A DNA stretch of 35,708 nucleotides from Atopostipes sp043425375 (GTDB lineage Bacteria > Bacillota > Bacilli > Lactobacillales > Carnobacteriaceae_A): positions 1 through 35,708 of the forward strand of contig JBHWQC010000054.1 of NCBI GenBank assembly GCA_043425375.1, given 5' to 3'. Positions 1 to 8,093 of this stretch are shown here, piece after piece; position 1 is the stretch's first letter; every line of letters begins with the position of its first letter. The notes below the pieces were generated by a model. It was not told the DNA's origin. It saw only the letters and a list, made by a program, of their open reading frames with translations, and did no database searches. The position numbers were made by a program, and so were the translations under genes.

Positions 1-109
1 AATTCAACATTCTAGTGTGAGGTTTTTTTATTGTGTCCACCACCTCAACCTCTCAAAAATGACCAGGAGGGTGTTCTACCATATCAAAAGGGGCTTCATA
101 TCCTCTGAC

Positions 110-361
110 TTAAAAAATCAACAAGGCTAAATAACCGCCCACTAAATACATAATCACACTAAGCCCGATAATTCTAAGGATTTGAATACTTGCATCATTG
201 GCTTCACCGGTATTGTCATGTTTTGGGTTAGGTGTTTGAAAAACCACTAAGATAAATAAAATAATCAATCCCACCACATAGACTCTCCGTAAAAATTCCA
301 TCAACAAGAGTCCGATAATTAAGGGAATGAGGCTAAATAAAAACGTTCTTCCTTTTTTCAT
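110..361 (-). CDS. small three-helix membrane protein, unknown function
   Basis: This 83-residue protein has no function I can name. Three hydrophobic stretches are visible, at about residues 7-22, 28-42 and 60-83, separated by a basic turn (RR at 25-26) and a polar loop with KHDNTGEAND at 48-57. I start it at the ATG at 361 rather than at the longer open frame from 448, because AGAGGAAG lies about 7 bases upstream of that ATG and the 29 extra residues are polar and have no ribosome site. It lies about 100 bases downstream of nnrD on the same strand and may be transcribed with it. It is probably a real membrane protein, because the start is well formed and the hydrophobic pattern is regular. 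Confidence 0.6.
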   Translation of the reverse strand: MKKGRTFLFSLIPLIIGLLLMEFLRRVYVVGLIILFILVVFQTPNPKHDNTGEANDASIQILRIIGLSVIMYLVGGYLALLIF

Positions 362-463
362 TGGTAACTTCCTCTTTTCTGTATGACTGGTAAAAACATG
401 AAAAAAGTTCTGCCTCTTTATCATAAGTGATTTAAAAGAAGAAATCATGGAATACAGAAAAAA

Positions 464-1282
464 TCATAACTTTTTCATAAACAAAGGAATGGTCTCAATT
501 AATTTAGACGGCAAAGTGACGTAGTAGTCTTTGGCCAATTCATCCGCAACTGCACTATGTACATATACGGCACTCAAGATGGCTTCTTGTTTGTCCTCAA
601 ATTGACCGAGAAAACTGCCCAATAGTCCAGTCAGTGTGTCGCCCATTCCCCCTGTAGCCATTGATGGGTTTCCAGATGTGTTCTGCCAAATGTCTTTTTT
701 TAGATACACTTCTGTGCGCTCTTTTTTTAAAACTATCGTCGCTTCTAATCGTTCTTTTTCATCGGCATTTTTCTCTACATCATCTGCTGGGGCTTCGATT
801 CCTGTAAGTCGTCGCCATTCGCCTAAATGCGGTGTGAAGACTGTATGGGGTGTCGGCAATGTTAAAGAGTCATTCACGAAGTGGGAAAGTCCATCGCCAT
901 CGACAACCAGCCATTGGTTTTCGTTAATCGCTGCCAATGCTGTTTTAAAGACCGATAAAGAGCTATCAGTCAATCCTAGACCGGGCCCGATAATAATTAC
1001 ATCTGCTTTTTTAATTTGTGCAGAAAGGGCTTCTTTATCATACATATCCACAAACATCGCTTCTGGCAAACGGGCATGTAGAGCATGGACATTAGTGGGC
1101 GCGGAAGCGACAGTTACTAGTCCAGCACCCGCATGTAGGGCGGCACCGGCACTAAGTAAAATAGCGCCCCCCATATTTTCATTTCCGCCAATACACAACA
1201 CATGCCCCATTTTGTTTTTATAGGTATCTTCGTCACGAATCGGTACCCATTTAGTCACTAAATCTCTTGTAATCTTTTTCAT
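464..1282 (-). CDS. nnrD: ADP-dependent (S)-NAD(P)H-hydrate dehydratase
   Basis: The enzyme converts damaged, hydrated NAD(P)H (NAD(P)HX) back to NAD(P)H using ADP, a metabolite-repair role in the cytoplasm. The 272-residue protein matches the CARKD/YjeF C-terminal family (ribokinase-like fold). Visible marks are a GGNENMGGA segment near residues 32-40, IIGPGLG at 97-103, DGDGL at 128-132, FTPHLGE at 149-155 and the nucleotide-binding GGMGDTLTG at 211-219 with the catalytic Asp at 215. There is no fused NnrE epimerase domain, so the protein is the single-domain form common in Firmicutes. AAAGGAGG sits just before the ATG, and TATAAT reads leftward at 1315-1310. It is divergent from pepV. Confidence 0.93.
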   Translation of the reverse strand: MKKITRDLVTKWVPIRDEDTYKNKMGHVLCIGGNENMGGAILLSAGAALHAGAGLVTVASAPTNVHALHARLPEAMFVDMYDKEALSAQIKKADVIIIGPGLGLTDSSLSVFKTALAAINENQWLVVDGDGLSHFVNDSLTLPTPHTVFTPHLGEWRRLTGIEAPADDVEKNADEKERLEATIVLKKERTEVYLKKDIWQNTSGNPSMATGGMGDTLTGLLGSFLGQFEDKQEAILSAVYVHSAVADELAKDYYVTLPSKLIETIPLFMKKL

Positions 1283-1388
1283 GAAAATCCTCCTTTTGAT
1301 TTAAACCCATTATAACGCCAATTGAGAAATTTTATTTAAAATCCGCTTGTCAGCTCAGGTACAGAAACTTTTTTTACAGACACAAAAG

Positions 1389-1397
1389 TGGTATGAT
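1389..1397 (+). promoter_or_regulatory. extended -10 promoter of pepV
   Basis: TGG-TATGAT fits an extended -10 (TGn-TATAAT-like) element 33 bases before the pepV ATG. No convincing -35 is present at the usual distance, which is acceptable for an extended -10 promoter. Confidence 0.5.
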
Positions 1398-1429
1398 AAC
1401 CATACGATTTTAATTACAGGAGGAAAAAC

Positions 1430-2833
1430 ATGACAGAAATCAATTGGAAAGAAATGGTAGAAGACTACAAAGATGATTTTTTAGCAGATTTAACGGCCCT
1501 TTTAAAAATTGATAGTGTGCGAGATGACGAAGCGGCAACAGAAGAATTCCCAGTCGGCCCTGGCCCGGTAGAAGCGCTTGATGCATTTTTAAACATTGGC
1601 GAACGCGACGGCTTTGAAACAGAAAACTTTGATAATTGGGCAGGTCACATTGAATATGGACAAGGCGACGAATTGATGGGAATTCTTGGACACGTAGATG
1701 TTGTGCCTGTTGGATCTGGTTGGGAAACGGACCCCTTTGACCCAGTGATTAAAGACGGTCGGATTTATGCGCGTGGCTCAAGTGATGACAAGGGGCCGAC
1801 CATGGCAGCTTATTATGCTTTGAAAATGATTCGTGATTTAAAACTGCCTGTTTCAAAACGTGTCCGTGTAATTATCGGAACGGATGAAGAATCCGGCTGG
1901 GGTTGTATGGATCATTATCTAAAAGTTGCAGAAACCCCCGATTTTGGTTTCTCTCCGGATGCGAATTTCCCGATTATTAACGGTGAAAAAGGAAATGTCA
2001 GTGTTCAGCTCAACTTTAAAGGTACAAACAGCGGAGCGGCACGTTTAGTTTCTTTTGATTCTGGTCTGCGACCTAATATGGTTCCTCAAGACGCGGAAGC
2101 TGTTATCGAATGGGACGCACCTGAAGAAGCGAAAACACAATTTGAAGATTTCTTAGCTAGCAATCCGGTTGAGGGAGAAATCGCAGTGGATGGCAAACAA
2201 GTGAAAGTCTTGATGATTGGCCAAGCTTCGCATGGGGCGCAACCAGCAAATGGTGTCAATGCAGCAACTTATTTGGCGGCCTTCTTAAACCAATTACCCT
2301 TTGAAGGGGATGCGAAAACCTTCTTAGATGTCACCGCCACTTATCTGCACGAAAATACAGACGGTAAGAAATTAGGCATCGATTATACGGATGATTTGAT
2401 GGGTGAATTGACGTCTAACTTCGGCATCTTCCGATTTACGGATGGTGAACTGGGCTTTATTAATGCCAATATGCGCTTCCCGCAAGGTACAGATGGCGAG
2501 ACGATTTTAAACCAGTTTAAAGAAACATTAAAAGATGAAGAGGTAGAAGCAGAGATTGTCGGTCTTTCAAAAGAACCTCATTACGTTCCGAAAGAAGACC
2601 CTCTGGTCGAGACGCTTTTGAATGTCTACCATAAACAAACCGGCTTAGACGCGCATGAAATGGTGATTGGCGGAGGAACCTACGGACGCCTGCTGGATCG
2701 CGGGGTTGCTTTTGGAGCGATGTTCCCTGATAGTATCGATACCATGCACCAAGCCAATGAATTTATGGCTATTGACGACTTGATGAAAGCGATGGCTATT
2801 TATGCAGAGTCCATTTATGAATTAATTAAATAG
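1430..2833 (+). CDS. pepV: dipeptidase PepV (M20 family)
   Basis: PepV is a zinc-dependent cytoplasmic dipeptidase that finishes hydrolysis of imported peptides in lactic acid bacteria. The 467-residue length is normal for PepV. The di-zinc M20 motifs are present: GHVDVV at residues 87-92 (His88, Asp90), GSSDDKG at 116-122 with the bridging Asp, the catalytic DEES at 152-155, and SPDANFP at 175-181. A C-terminal GGGTYGR and the final metal histidine in DTMHQANE also fit. The lid domain lies between about 185 and 380. ACAGGAGG precedes the ATG by 7 bases. A hairpin at 2841-2873 ends the transcript, so pepV is probably monocistronic. Confidence 0.95.
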   Translation: MTEINWKEMVEDYKDDFLADLTALLKIDSVRDDEAATEEFPVGPGPVEALDAFLNIGERDGFETENFDNWAGHIEYGQGDELMGILGHVDVVPVGSGWETDPFDPVIKDGRIYARGSSDDKGPTMAAYYALKMIRDLKLPVSKRVRVIIGTDEESGWGCMDHYLKVAETPDFGFSPDANFPIINGEKGNVSVQLNFKGTNSGAARLVSFDSGLRPNMVPQDAEAVIEWDAPEEAKTQFEDFLASNPVEGEIAVDGKQVKVLMIGQASHGAQPANGVNAATYLAAFLNQLPFEGDAKTFLDVTATYLHENTDGKKLGIDYTDDLMGELTSNFGIFRFTDGELGFINANMRFPQGTDGETILNQFKETLKDEEVEAEIVGLSKEPHYVPKEDPLVETLLNVYHKQTGLDAHEMVIGGGTYGRLLDRGVAFGAMFPDSIDTMHQANEFMAIDDLMKAMAIYAESIYELIK

Positions 2834-2840
2834 TGGAAAC

Positions 2841-2880
2841 GGCAGGCAGCGGCGACAATAGCCGCTGTCTGTTATTATCT
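2841..2880 (+). terminator. hairpin terminator after pepV
   Basis: Arms 2841-2853 and 2861-2873 pair over 13 positions if three G-U pairs are allowed, with a 7-base loop (GACAATA). The tail TTATTATCT is only moderately T-rich, so termination may be partial. Confidence 0.6.
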
Positions 2881-2905
2881 GTTACGAGGAGATAAATAGT
2901 ATAAC

Positions 2906-2934
2906 TTGTTAAGTGCTCTTAAAAAAAATATAAT
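2906..2934 (+). promoter_or_regulatory. SigA-type promoter of the M20/DUF5058 operon
   Basis: TTGTTA (2906-2911) and a perfect TATAAT (2929-2934) are separated by 17 bases. It lies about 84 bases before the start of the M20 gene and downstream of the pepV terminator, so the three-gene set is an independent transcription unit. Confidence 0.75.
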
Positions 2935-3017
2935 AGAAGAACCAATCCTTTGGCAATGAATTGCGGTACATACAGAAGATGTACGAGAGGATATAGAATG
3001 AAGTGGAGGAAAGTATA

Positions 3018-4166
3018 ATGAATAAAGAAGATAAAATTAAAATTTTACAAGAGGTTATCCAAATCGAAACGGTGAATGACAATGAAATAGCAGTGGCCGA
3101 ATATTTTCAAAAGCTTTTCAAAGAATATGAGATTGATTCACAGATAATTGAATACAGCCCAACGCGTGCAAATTTAGTGGCTGAAATAAAAGGCGAAAAA
3201 CCTGGAAAAGTTTTAATCTTTAACGGGCATTCAGATGTAGTAGCTGCTGGCGATCCAAATGACTGGACACATCCACCTTTTGCAGGTGTGATTGAAGACG
3301 GGAAAATGTATGGTCGAGGCACCACAGATATGAAAGCGGGTTTGACTGCTTTAGCGCTTGCTCTGATTGAATTAAAAGAGCAAGATGCCATCAAAGCAGG
3401 TACACTGCGTTTCATCGTGACGGTTGGAGAAGAAATTGGTATGGTCGGTTCCCAACAAATTACTGAAGAGGGCTACATCGATGACGCGGATGCGATTATT
3501 GTCGGTGAACCAAAGTTAAGTGAGGGGAAAGTTGTCACCGCCCATAAAGGTTCCGTCCAATACGAAATTATTTCAAAAGGGCGCTCTGCTCATAGTTCAA
3601 TGCCTGAACTCGGCATTAATTCGATTCAACAATTAGTAGACTTTATCCCAGTAGCGAATAAGAAAATTGAAGAAGCTGCTAGCCAGGGAGAAAACGAAAA
3701 GTTAGGGCGGATGCTGAATGCTTTTACAGTGATTGAAGGCGGCGATCAAATCAACAGTATCCCGGCAATTACTAAGTTAAAGGGCAATGGCCGAACGATT
3801 CCAGAAGTGGATAATGCAGCTTTCTTAAAAGCCCTTGAATCTTCTATGGATGAGATTAACGAAAAAATTGAAGGACAATTAGAATTAAACGTGATGCAAA
3901 ACAATCCAGCAGTAGAAAGTGATTTTGATACCGCATTGATTCAATCTTTCAGAAACGTCTCAGAAGTGGAGATTGAACCAGTAGGGATGACCGGCGCAAC
4001 AGATGCGTCAAACTTTGGTCGAATCGAAAAATCGTTTGACTTGGCTATTTATGGACCAGGGGCGATGGAAACGGCGCATACAGTCGATGAATACGTAGAA
4101 GTGGATGACTACTTGAATTTCATCAATATCTATCAAGAAGTGGCTAAAGACTACTTAAACCGTTAA
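3018..4166 (+). CDS. ArgE/DapE-type M20 deacylase/peptidase
   Basis: This is a 382-residue zinc hydrolase of the M20 family, ArgE/DapE/ACY1 branch, which removes acyl groups from amino acids or cleaves small peptides. Metal and catalytic motifs are intact: GHSDVV at residues 70-75 (His71, Asp73), GRGTTDMKAG at 99-108 (bridging Asp104), VGEE at 136-139 (general base Glu138) and VGEPK at 162-166. I use the ATG at 3018 because GTGGAGG lies just upstream; the GTG at 3003 is part of that ribosome site. The substrate cannot be read from sequence: no lysine or arginine biosynthesis genes are nearby. It is followed after 18 bases by two membrane protein genes, suggesting that it processes what they import. 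Confidence 0.85.
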   Translation: MNKEDKIKILQEVIQIETVNDNEIAVAEYFQKLFKEYEIDSQIIEYSPTRANLVAEIKGEKPGKVLIFNGHSDVVAAGDPNDWTHPPFAGVIEDGKMYGRGTTDMKAGLTALALALIELKEQDAIKAGTLRFIVTVGEEIGMVGSQQITEEGYIDDADAIIVGEPKLSEGKVVTAHKGSVQYEIISKGRSAHSSMPELGINSIQQLVDFIPVANKKIEEAASQGENEKLGRMLNAFTVIEGGDQINSIPAITKLKGNGRTIPEVDNAAFLKALESSMDEINEKIEGQLELNVMQNNPAVESDFDTALIQSFRNVSEVEIEPVGMTGATDASNFGRIEKSFDLAIYGPGAMETAHTVDEYVEVDDYLNFINIYQEVAKDYLNR

Positions 4167-4184
4167 GGATCGGAGCTGAAAAAG

Positions 4185-4916
4185 ATGGATTATATGCAAA
4201 TTGCGAATAGCAGAGTCATGCTTATTTTATGTTCGATCGTTATTTTGATCGTTGCGATTCAAGCGATTATCTTTATTCGAAAGGCCATATCACGTGGAAG
4301 AGAATTGGGTATGGATGAAAATGTCATCAAACCAACCATTCAAAACAGTATTTTGCTTTCTATCGTGCCGTCCTTGCCGGTAATTGTTTTAATGCTGGCT
4401 TTATCCGTGCCATTAGGACGCTACTTCCCTTGGCTGCGTTTATCGGTCGTTGGAGGGGCAGCATATGAAGGGATAGCAGCCAACGTCGGCGCCCAAAGTG
4501 TCGGTTTGGAGGATATTTCAGATCCAGGATTGACGCCTGATCATTTTGTGGTGATTGGGTTTATCATGACCATCGGGATTATAGGTGGAATGGTCTTTAA
4601 TGTCTTATTTATGAAACAAATTGACAAAGCAGCGATTACTGCTAGAAATAAAGCTAAACAGAGAGGCTCAACTGGTTTTCTGACTATTCTTTCTGCAGCC
4701 TTACTAGTTGCTATGTTAGCTGTTATCTCGACACCATTTGTGTTAAATACAGAGAATTTCGAATCGATTATTGCTTTTCTGTCTTCAGGAATTGCTGTTT
4801 TAGTTTTAAATAAGTTAGCGGATAAATACAATAAGAGTGCCCTTAGAGAATTTTCATTTACGATTGCTCTGTTAGTCGGCATAGGCGCCGTTATTCTCTA
4901 CACAAATGTCTTTTAG
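4185..4916 (+). CDS. DUF5058 family membrane protein, putative transporter subunit
   Basis: The protein (243 residues) is very hydrophobic and resembles the uncharacterised DUF5058 family. About six membrane segments are visible, near residues 10-30, 52-78, 122-143, 163-182, 188-207 and 219-240. A basic cytoplasmic-looking loop (KAISRGRELG) follows the first helix. Conserved-looking polar elements are GGAAYEGIAAN before residue 105 and a DISDPGLTPDHF loop at roughly 108-120. It sits between the M20 hydrolase gene and a second membrane protein gene, with an 11-base gap to the latter, so the three are almost certainly co-transcribed. The transport role is inferred from topology and context; no known transporter signature is seen. 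Confidence 0.75.
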   Translation: MDYMQIANSRVMLILCSIVILIVAIQAIIFIRKAISRGRELGMDENVIKPTIQNSILLSIVPSLPVIVLMLALSVPLGRYFPWLRLSVVGGAAYEGIAANVGAQSVGLEDISDPGLTPDHFVVIGFIMTIGIIGGMVFNVLFMKQIDKAAITARNKAKQRGSTGFLTILSAALLVAMLAVISTPFVLNTENFESIIAFLSSGIAVLVLNKLADKYNKSALREFSFTIALLVGIGAVILYTNVF

Positions 4917-4927
4917 GAGGAGTACTA

Positions 4928-5638
4928 ATGGAAAAGGAAAAACAAACAAAAAAAGAAAAACAAGCATGGGCTTTCCATAATCAAATCAATTTTTTAGGGA
5001 TTATAACCACTTTAATTGCTTTAGTCGCTATGTTTATGGTGCCGCTAGGAATTGCGTGGTATTTTGATGTCGAATTTAGTTATAGAAATGCGATCCTTGC
5101 CAGTACGAGTTTATTGGCCATTTATGTGCCGATGGCCGTTGCCGAAAACATTTCTTTTTATTCAGTGTTAGGTGCCGGCGGGATGTATTTAAGTTCCATT
5201 ACTGGAAATATATTAAACTTGAAGTTACCGGTCGTTGTTTCTGCACAAAAAATTGTAGGCGTGGAACCTGGGACAGATGAAGGGGATGTCGTGGCCATTA
5301 TCGCAGTAGGCGTGTCTTCTTTAGTCACAACCGTTATCTTGTTCTTGGGGATGGCTTTGATTGGTAGCTGGCTGGTGCCGATTTTAAATCATCCAGTGGT
5401 CAAACCCGGCTTTGATAATGTGACACCCGCCTTACTCGGAGCGATTGCGATTCCGCAATTTCTATCCAATAAAAAACTAGCGGTAACGCCTGTTATTATA
5501 GTAGTAGCTCTCTATTTACTGCTTGGTGCGAGCGGCTATGCCAGTTATCAAAGTTATATTTTACTCGGTGTGATGCTTGTTTCCGTTGGTGTAGCTTATA
5601 TTCTTTACAAACGAAATCTTCTTGGAGACGAGGACTAA
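4928..5638 (+). CDS. polytopic membrane protein partnered with DUF5058
   Basis: This 236-residue protein begins with a lysine-rich cytoplasmic tail and then has about six or seven hydrophobic helices (near 24-45, 55-75, 80-95, 122-150, 165-180, 185-203 and 209-226). I do not recognise a named family. A GAGGMYLSSITGN segment after the third helix resembles the GGAAYEGIAAN segment of the preceding DUF5058 protein in sequence and relative place, which suggests two related halves of a heteromeric permease. AGGAGG lies directly before the ATG. It is the last gene of the operon and ends 4 bases before a strong hairpin terminator. Confidence 0.7.
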   Translation: MEKEKQTKKEKQAWAFHNQINFLGIITTLIALVAMFMVPLGIAWYFDVEFSYRNAILASTSLLAIYVPMAVAENISFYSVLGAGGMYLSSITGNILNLKLPVVVSAQKIVGVEPGTDEGDVVAIIAVGVSSLVTTVILFLGMALIGSWLVPILNHPVVKPGFDNVTPALLGAIAIPQFLSNKKLAVTPVIIVVALYLLLGASGYASYQSYILLGVMLVSVGVAYILYKRNLLGDED

Positions 5639-5642
5639 TTAG

Positions 5643-5686
5643 AAAAAACCATTGATTCCTTTTTAAAAGGAGTTAATGGTTTTTTC
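5643..5686. terminator. bidirectional terminator between convergent genes
   Basis: AAAAAACCATT and AATGGTTTTTT frame an inner ATTCC/GGAGT stem, with A and T tracts on both sides. It can end the transporter operon from the left and the GerMN lipoprotein transcript from the right. Confidence 0.85.
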
Positions 5687-5698
5687 GTGTTTAGTTCC

Positions 5699-6880
5699 TT
5701 ATTTATCATATTTATTTCCCGTATTTACCTCATTTACCATTTCTTGATTAAAAGTGAGTGTTTCGCCTGGTTCTAGAACCATATGTGGTCCTGCATAAGG
5801 CTCGCCCTCTACGGTTAACAACACTTCAGTGGCACCGTAATACTCCAGCAAGGTATTAACCAGATTATAAATATAAAACAATTCGCCGGTAGAGCCGGCA
5901 TTCATATTGTCGACAAATTCACTGGAAACATCGGCTTCAACAATGCCGCTATCATTTTTAAATAGATAGTTAATGAAAGTCCCTTCAGGTAAAATCTTCA
6001 ACTCTTCGTAGCCTTCAACTTCTCCTGAAAGCAATTTGGTGATTTCAATGCGGGCCGGATCATTCGTGTACAGAGTCAGCTGCGCTTCCACTGTATCCAT
6101 CCCCATCGCTTGTGCATCCGGAACATAGATAGTAAATGAAATAATTTCCGGCACATCGGTATCTATTGTTGCTAAGCTAGAAGAAACTTCTGCATCTTCC
6201 ATTTCTGTGACCTCTAACACTAAACCAACATCTTCGGCATAATAGCGTCGAGTCACGGAATCTTCAAAAATATTGGAGACTTCAATCGTAGTAAAAGTTC
6301 CAGCTGGGACTTCTATTTCATGGTTGACGGCAGTAATTTCGTAGTCCGATTCTGCACCGGCCCAAGTCGTCCCCACTTCAATCGGTAATTGTAAAACCAC
6401 TTCTTCCGGGGAGCCATCACCAGCTGTGCCGATACTTGTAAAGTTGTCTCGGTAATAGACTTCACCTAATCTAAACGTACGCACAATTTCATCTTCACGG
6501 TATTCAAACACTTCAACTAGAGTCGTTCCCGGATTGGCTTCCGCCACCTGATAATAATTCTCTTGGTTAAACTGCGGGTACCAAGTGAAACTGGCAAACT
6601 CATTGCCTTCCCCTGCATACGTGTAAAATACATCATCTAGTCTGGGCATCCACGCTTCTAACTCTTGATTGACTGCGTCTTCGGGCGTCTCAGCTTCTGT
6701 GTTTGTCTCCGTCTCCTCAACTACTTCACCGTTTGCCTCTTCTGGTGTTTCTGGCTTTTCGACTTGTTCGACTGGTGCTGGTGGTGGCGCTTCTTCTTCG
6801 GAACTAAGAAAATACCCGCATCCACTTAACATGAGTGAGAACAGAAGGATTGCAAGCCACTTAAAGCGTTTAGTAAACAT
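5699..6880 (-). CDS. GerMN-domain lipoprotein
   Basis: This surface lipoprotein has 393 residues. A signal peptide with lipobox LSGC (Cys21) is followed by a long acidic, proline-rich linker (about 27-70), a beta-rich middle region (about 75-235), and a C-terminal GerMN-like domain (about 245-385) with the typical pattern ITKLLSGE, LPEGTFINYLF and GEPYAG. GerMN domains occur in the spore germination protein GerM and in lipoproteins of non-sporulating Firmicutes, where the role is unclear but is presumed to be envelope-related. The ATG at 6880 is preferred over the TTG at 6889: AAGGGAG lies 10 bases before the ATG but abuts the TTG. TATAAT reads leftward at 6925-6920. It stands alone and converges on the transporter operon. 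Confidence 0.8.
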   Translation of the reverse strand: MFTKRFKWLAILLFSLMLSGCGYFLSSEEEAPPPAPVEQVEKPETPEEANGEVVEETETNTEAETPEDAVNQELEAWMPRLDDVFYTYAGEGNEFASFTWYPQFNQENYYQVAEANPGTTLVEVFEYREDEIVRTFRLGEVYYRDNFTSIGTAGDGSPEEVVLQLPIEVGTTWAGAESDYEITAVNHEIEVPAGTFTTIEVSNIFEDSVTRRYYAEDVGLVLEVTEMEDAEVSSSLATIDTDVPEIISFTIYVPDAQAMGMDTVEAQLTLYTNDPARIEITKLLSGEVEGYEELKILPEGTFINYLFKNDSGIVEADVSSEFVDNMNAGSTGELFYIYNLVNTLLEYYGATEVLLTVEGEPYAGPHMVLEPGETLTFNQEMVNEVNTGNKYDK

Positions 6881-6919
6881 GTGGATCAACTCCCTTGCTT
6901 TGATTTTACTGCTACCCTA

Positions 6920-6925
6920 ATTATA
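6920..6925 (-). promoter_or_regulatory. -10 element of the GerMN lipoprotein gene
   Basis: On the minus strand this reads TATAAT, 40 bases before the start codon. The hexamer 17 bases upstream (TTCGTC) is a poor -35 match. Confidence 0.45.
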
Positions 6926-7032
6926 CCACATGGCATGGATTGGACGAAATGGGAAAGCGAATGAAAAAATTACTGTTTTCAAATGGTTTATAGTAGAATA
7001 AGAGAAATGAACATAGAAATAGGAGAGATTGC

Positions 7033-7527
7033 ATGTCGTTTAAGATTTATTTTGGAGCCCCTTTATTTAATGAAATGGAACAAATGTACAATGCCTATGT
7101 AGTAGACAAGATTCGCGAAGCTTACGGGGAGCAAGTAGACATTTATTTGCCGCAAGAAAATACCGCTATTAATGATAAATCCGGTTTTGCGGACTCCTTA
7201 GCAATTGCGCAAGGGGATAATGAATATTTAGAAAACGCGGATTTACTCATCGCTGTGTTAGATGGGGTAACGCCGGATAGCGGACTTTCAGCGGAACTCG
7301 GGTACTTTTATTCGTTAGATCGTCCAATTTTAGGACTTTACACGGATACGCGTCAAGGCACGCATGACAATCAGGAAAAAATTGCCGCTTTAGATGAAAT
7401 TGCCGAATCACAATTTTCATATATTAACTTATACACAGTTGGACTCGTGAAATTAAGAGGCGAAATTTTAAACAGTTCAGACAAACTTGTTGAAAAAATC
7501 GGAGAATTTCTAGGCAAAGAAAAGTAG
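7033..7527 (+). CDS. nucleoside 2-deoxyribosyltransferase
   Basis: The enzyme swaps the base of 2'-deoxynucleosides, a salvage reaction typical of lactobacilli. The 164-residue length fits family members. The N-terminal IYFGAPLFNEME (5-16) is the characteristic start of the Rossmann-like fold, NADLLIAVLDG (68-78) is the central strand, and DSGLSAELGYFYS (82-94) contains the likely nucleophile Glu88. AGGAGAG precedes the ATG by 5 bases. It begins a tight rightward cluster with a macrodomain gene (23-base gap to its likely start) and DUF503. The related DNPH1-like hydrolases share this fold, so base-exchange versus hydrolysis is not settled by sequence alone. Confidence 0.88.
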   Translation: MSFKIYFGAPLFNEMEQMYNAYVVDKIREAYGEQVDIYLPQENTAINDKSGFADSLAIAQGDNEYLENADLLIAVLDGVTPDSGLSAELGYFYSLDRPILGLYTDTRQGTHDNQEKIAALDEIAESQFSYINLYTVGLVKLRGEILNSSDKLVEKIGEFLGKEK

Positions 7528-7550
7528 GCATTTTAATTGAGGTGAAAGTA

Positions 7551-8078
7551 TTGGATAAGAAAATGAGTATTTTACAAGCAGATATTACAACGGTCAAGGC
7601 AGACGCTATTGTCAATGCGGCTAACCGCTCCTTGCTTGGAGGTGGAGGAGTGGATGGGGCAATTCATAAAGCCGCCGGTCCAGAGTTGTTGGAGGCGACT
7701 AAAAAATTAGGAGGCGCCAAAACAGGAGAAGCCAAAATCACACCGGGTTTTGACTTGCCCGCTGACTATGTGATCCACGCGGTCGGACCGATTTACCGTA
7801 AAGGTCAAGAAAACGAAGCGGAATTACTAGCGGCTTGTTATGAAAATGCATTGGAATTAGCAGAGGCCCATGCATTAAAAACCTTGGCATTTTCGGCAAT
7901 CAGTACAGGCGTTTATGGCTATCCCTTGCAGGAAGCCACGGAAATAGCTGTCGCTACTGTTCAAGAAAAATTACCAAAGATGCAACACCTTAAAGAGGTT
8001 TGCTTTGTAGTGTTTGATGAAAAAACCAAAGAAACTTACGAAGAAGTCTTTGAACAATATCATATCCATACAGATTAA
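7551..8078 (+). CDS. macrodomain protein, probable O-acetyl-ADP-ribose deacetylase
   Basis: Macrodomains of this YmdB/MacroD type bind ADP-ribose and remove acyl or ADP-ribosyl groups from it. Marks are the LQADIT start, IVNAAN near residue 25, the GGGGVDGAIH loop, and the C-terminal AISTGVYGYP phosphate-binding loop. It matches a single stand-alone macrodomain of normal size. I prefer the TTG at 7551 (175 residues), 6 bases after AGGTG; the GTG at 7542 lies inside that ribosome site. The ATG at 7563 is possible too. The position next to a deoxyribosyltransferase suggests a shared role in ribose/ADP-ribose salvage, but that link is inference. Confidence 0.88.
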   Translation: MDKKMSILQADITTVKADAIVNAANRSLLGGGGVDGAIHKAAGPELLEATKKLGGAKTGEAKITPGFDLPADYVIHAVGPIYRKGQENEAELLAACYENALELAEAHALKTLAFSAISTGVYGYPLQEATEIAVATVQEKLPKMQHLKEVCFVVFDEKTKETYEEVFEQYHIHTD

Positions 8079-8093
8079 AGACAGGAGATTGAA

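Noticed and set aside
1..130. Open + frame from base 2 to 130, and a minus-strand frame ending HPPGHF.
   Set aside because: Both are cut by the window edge or interrupted by stops, have no start or ribosome site, and I recognise no protein in them. An IS end was considered for the TGTCCACCACC stretch, but there is no partner repeat.
636..1223. 195-codon open frame on the + strand opposite nnrD.
   Set aside because: It is antisense to a clear enzyme gene, has no ribosome site, and its composition is that of a complementary-strand shadow.
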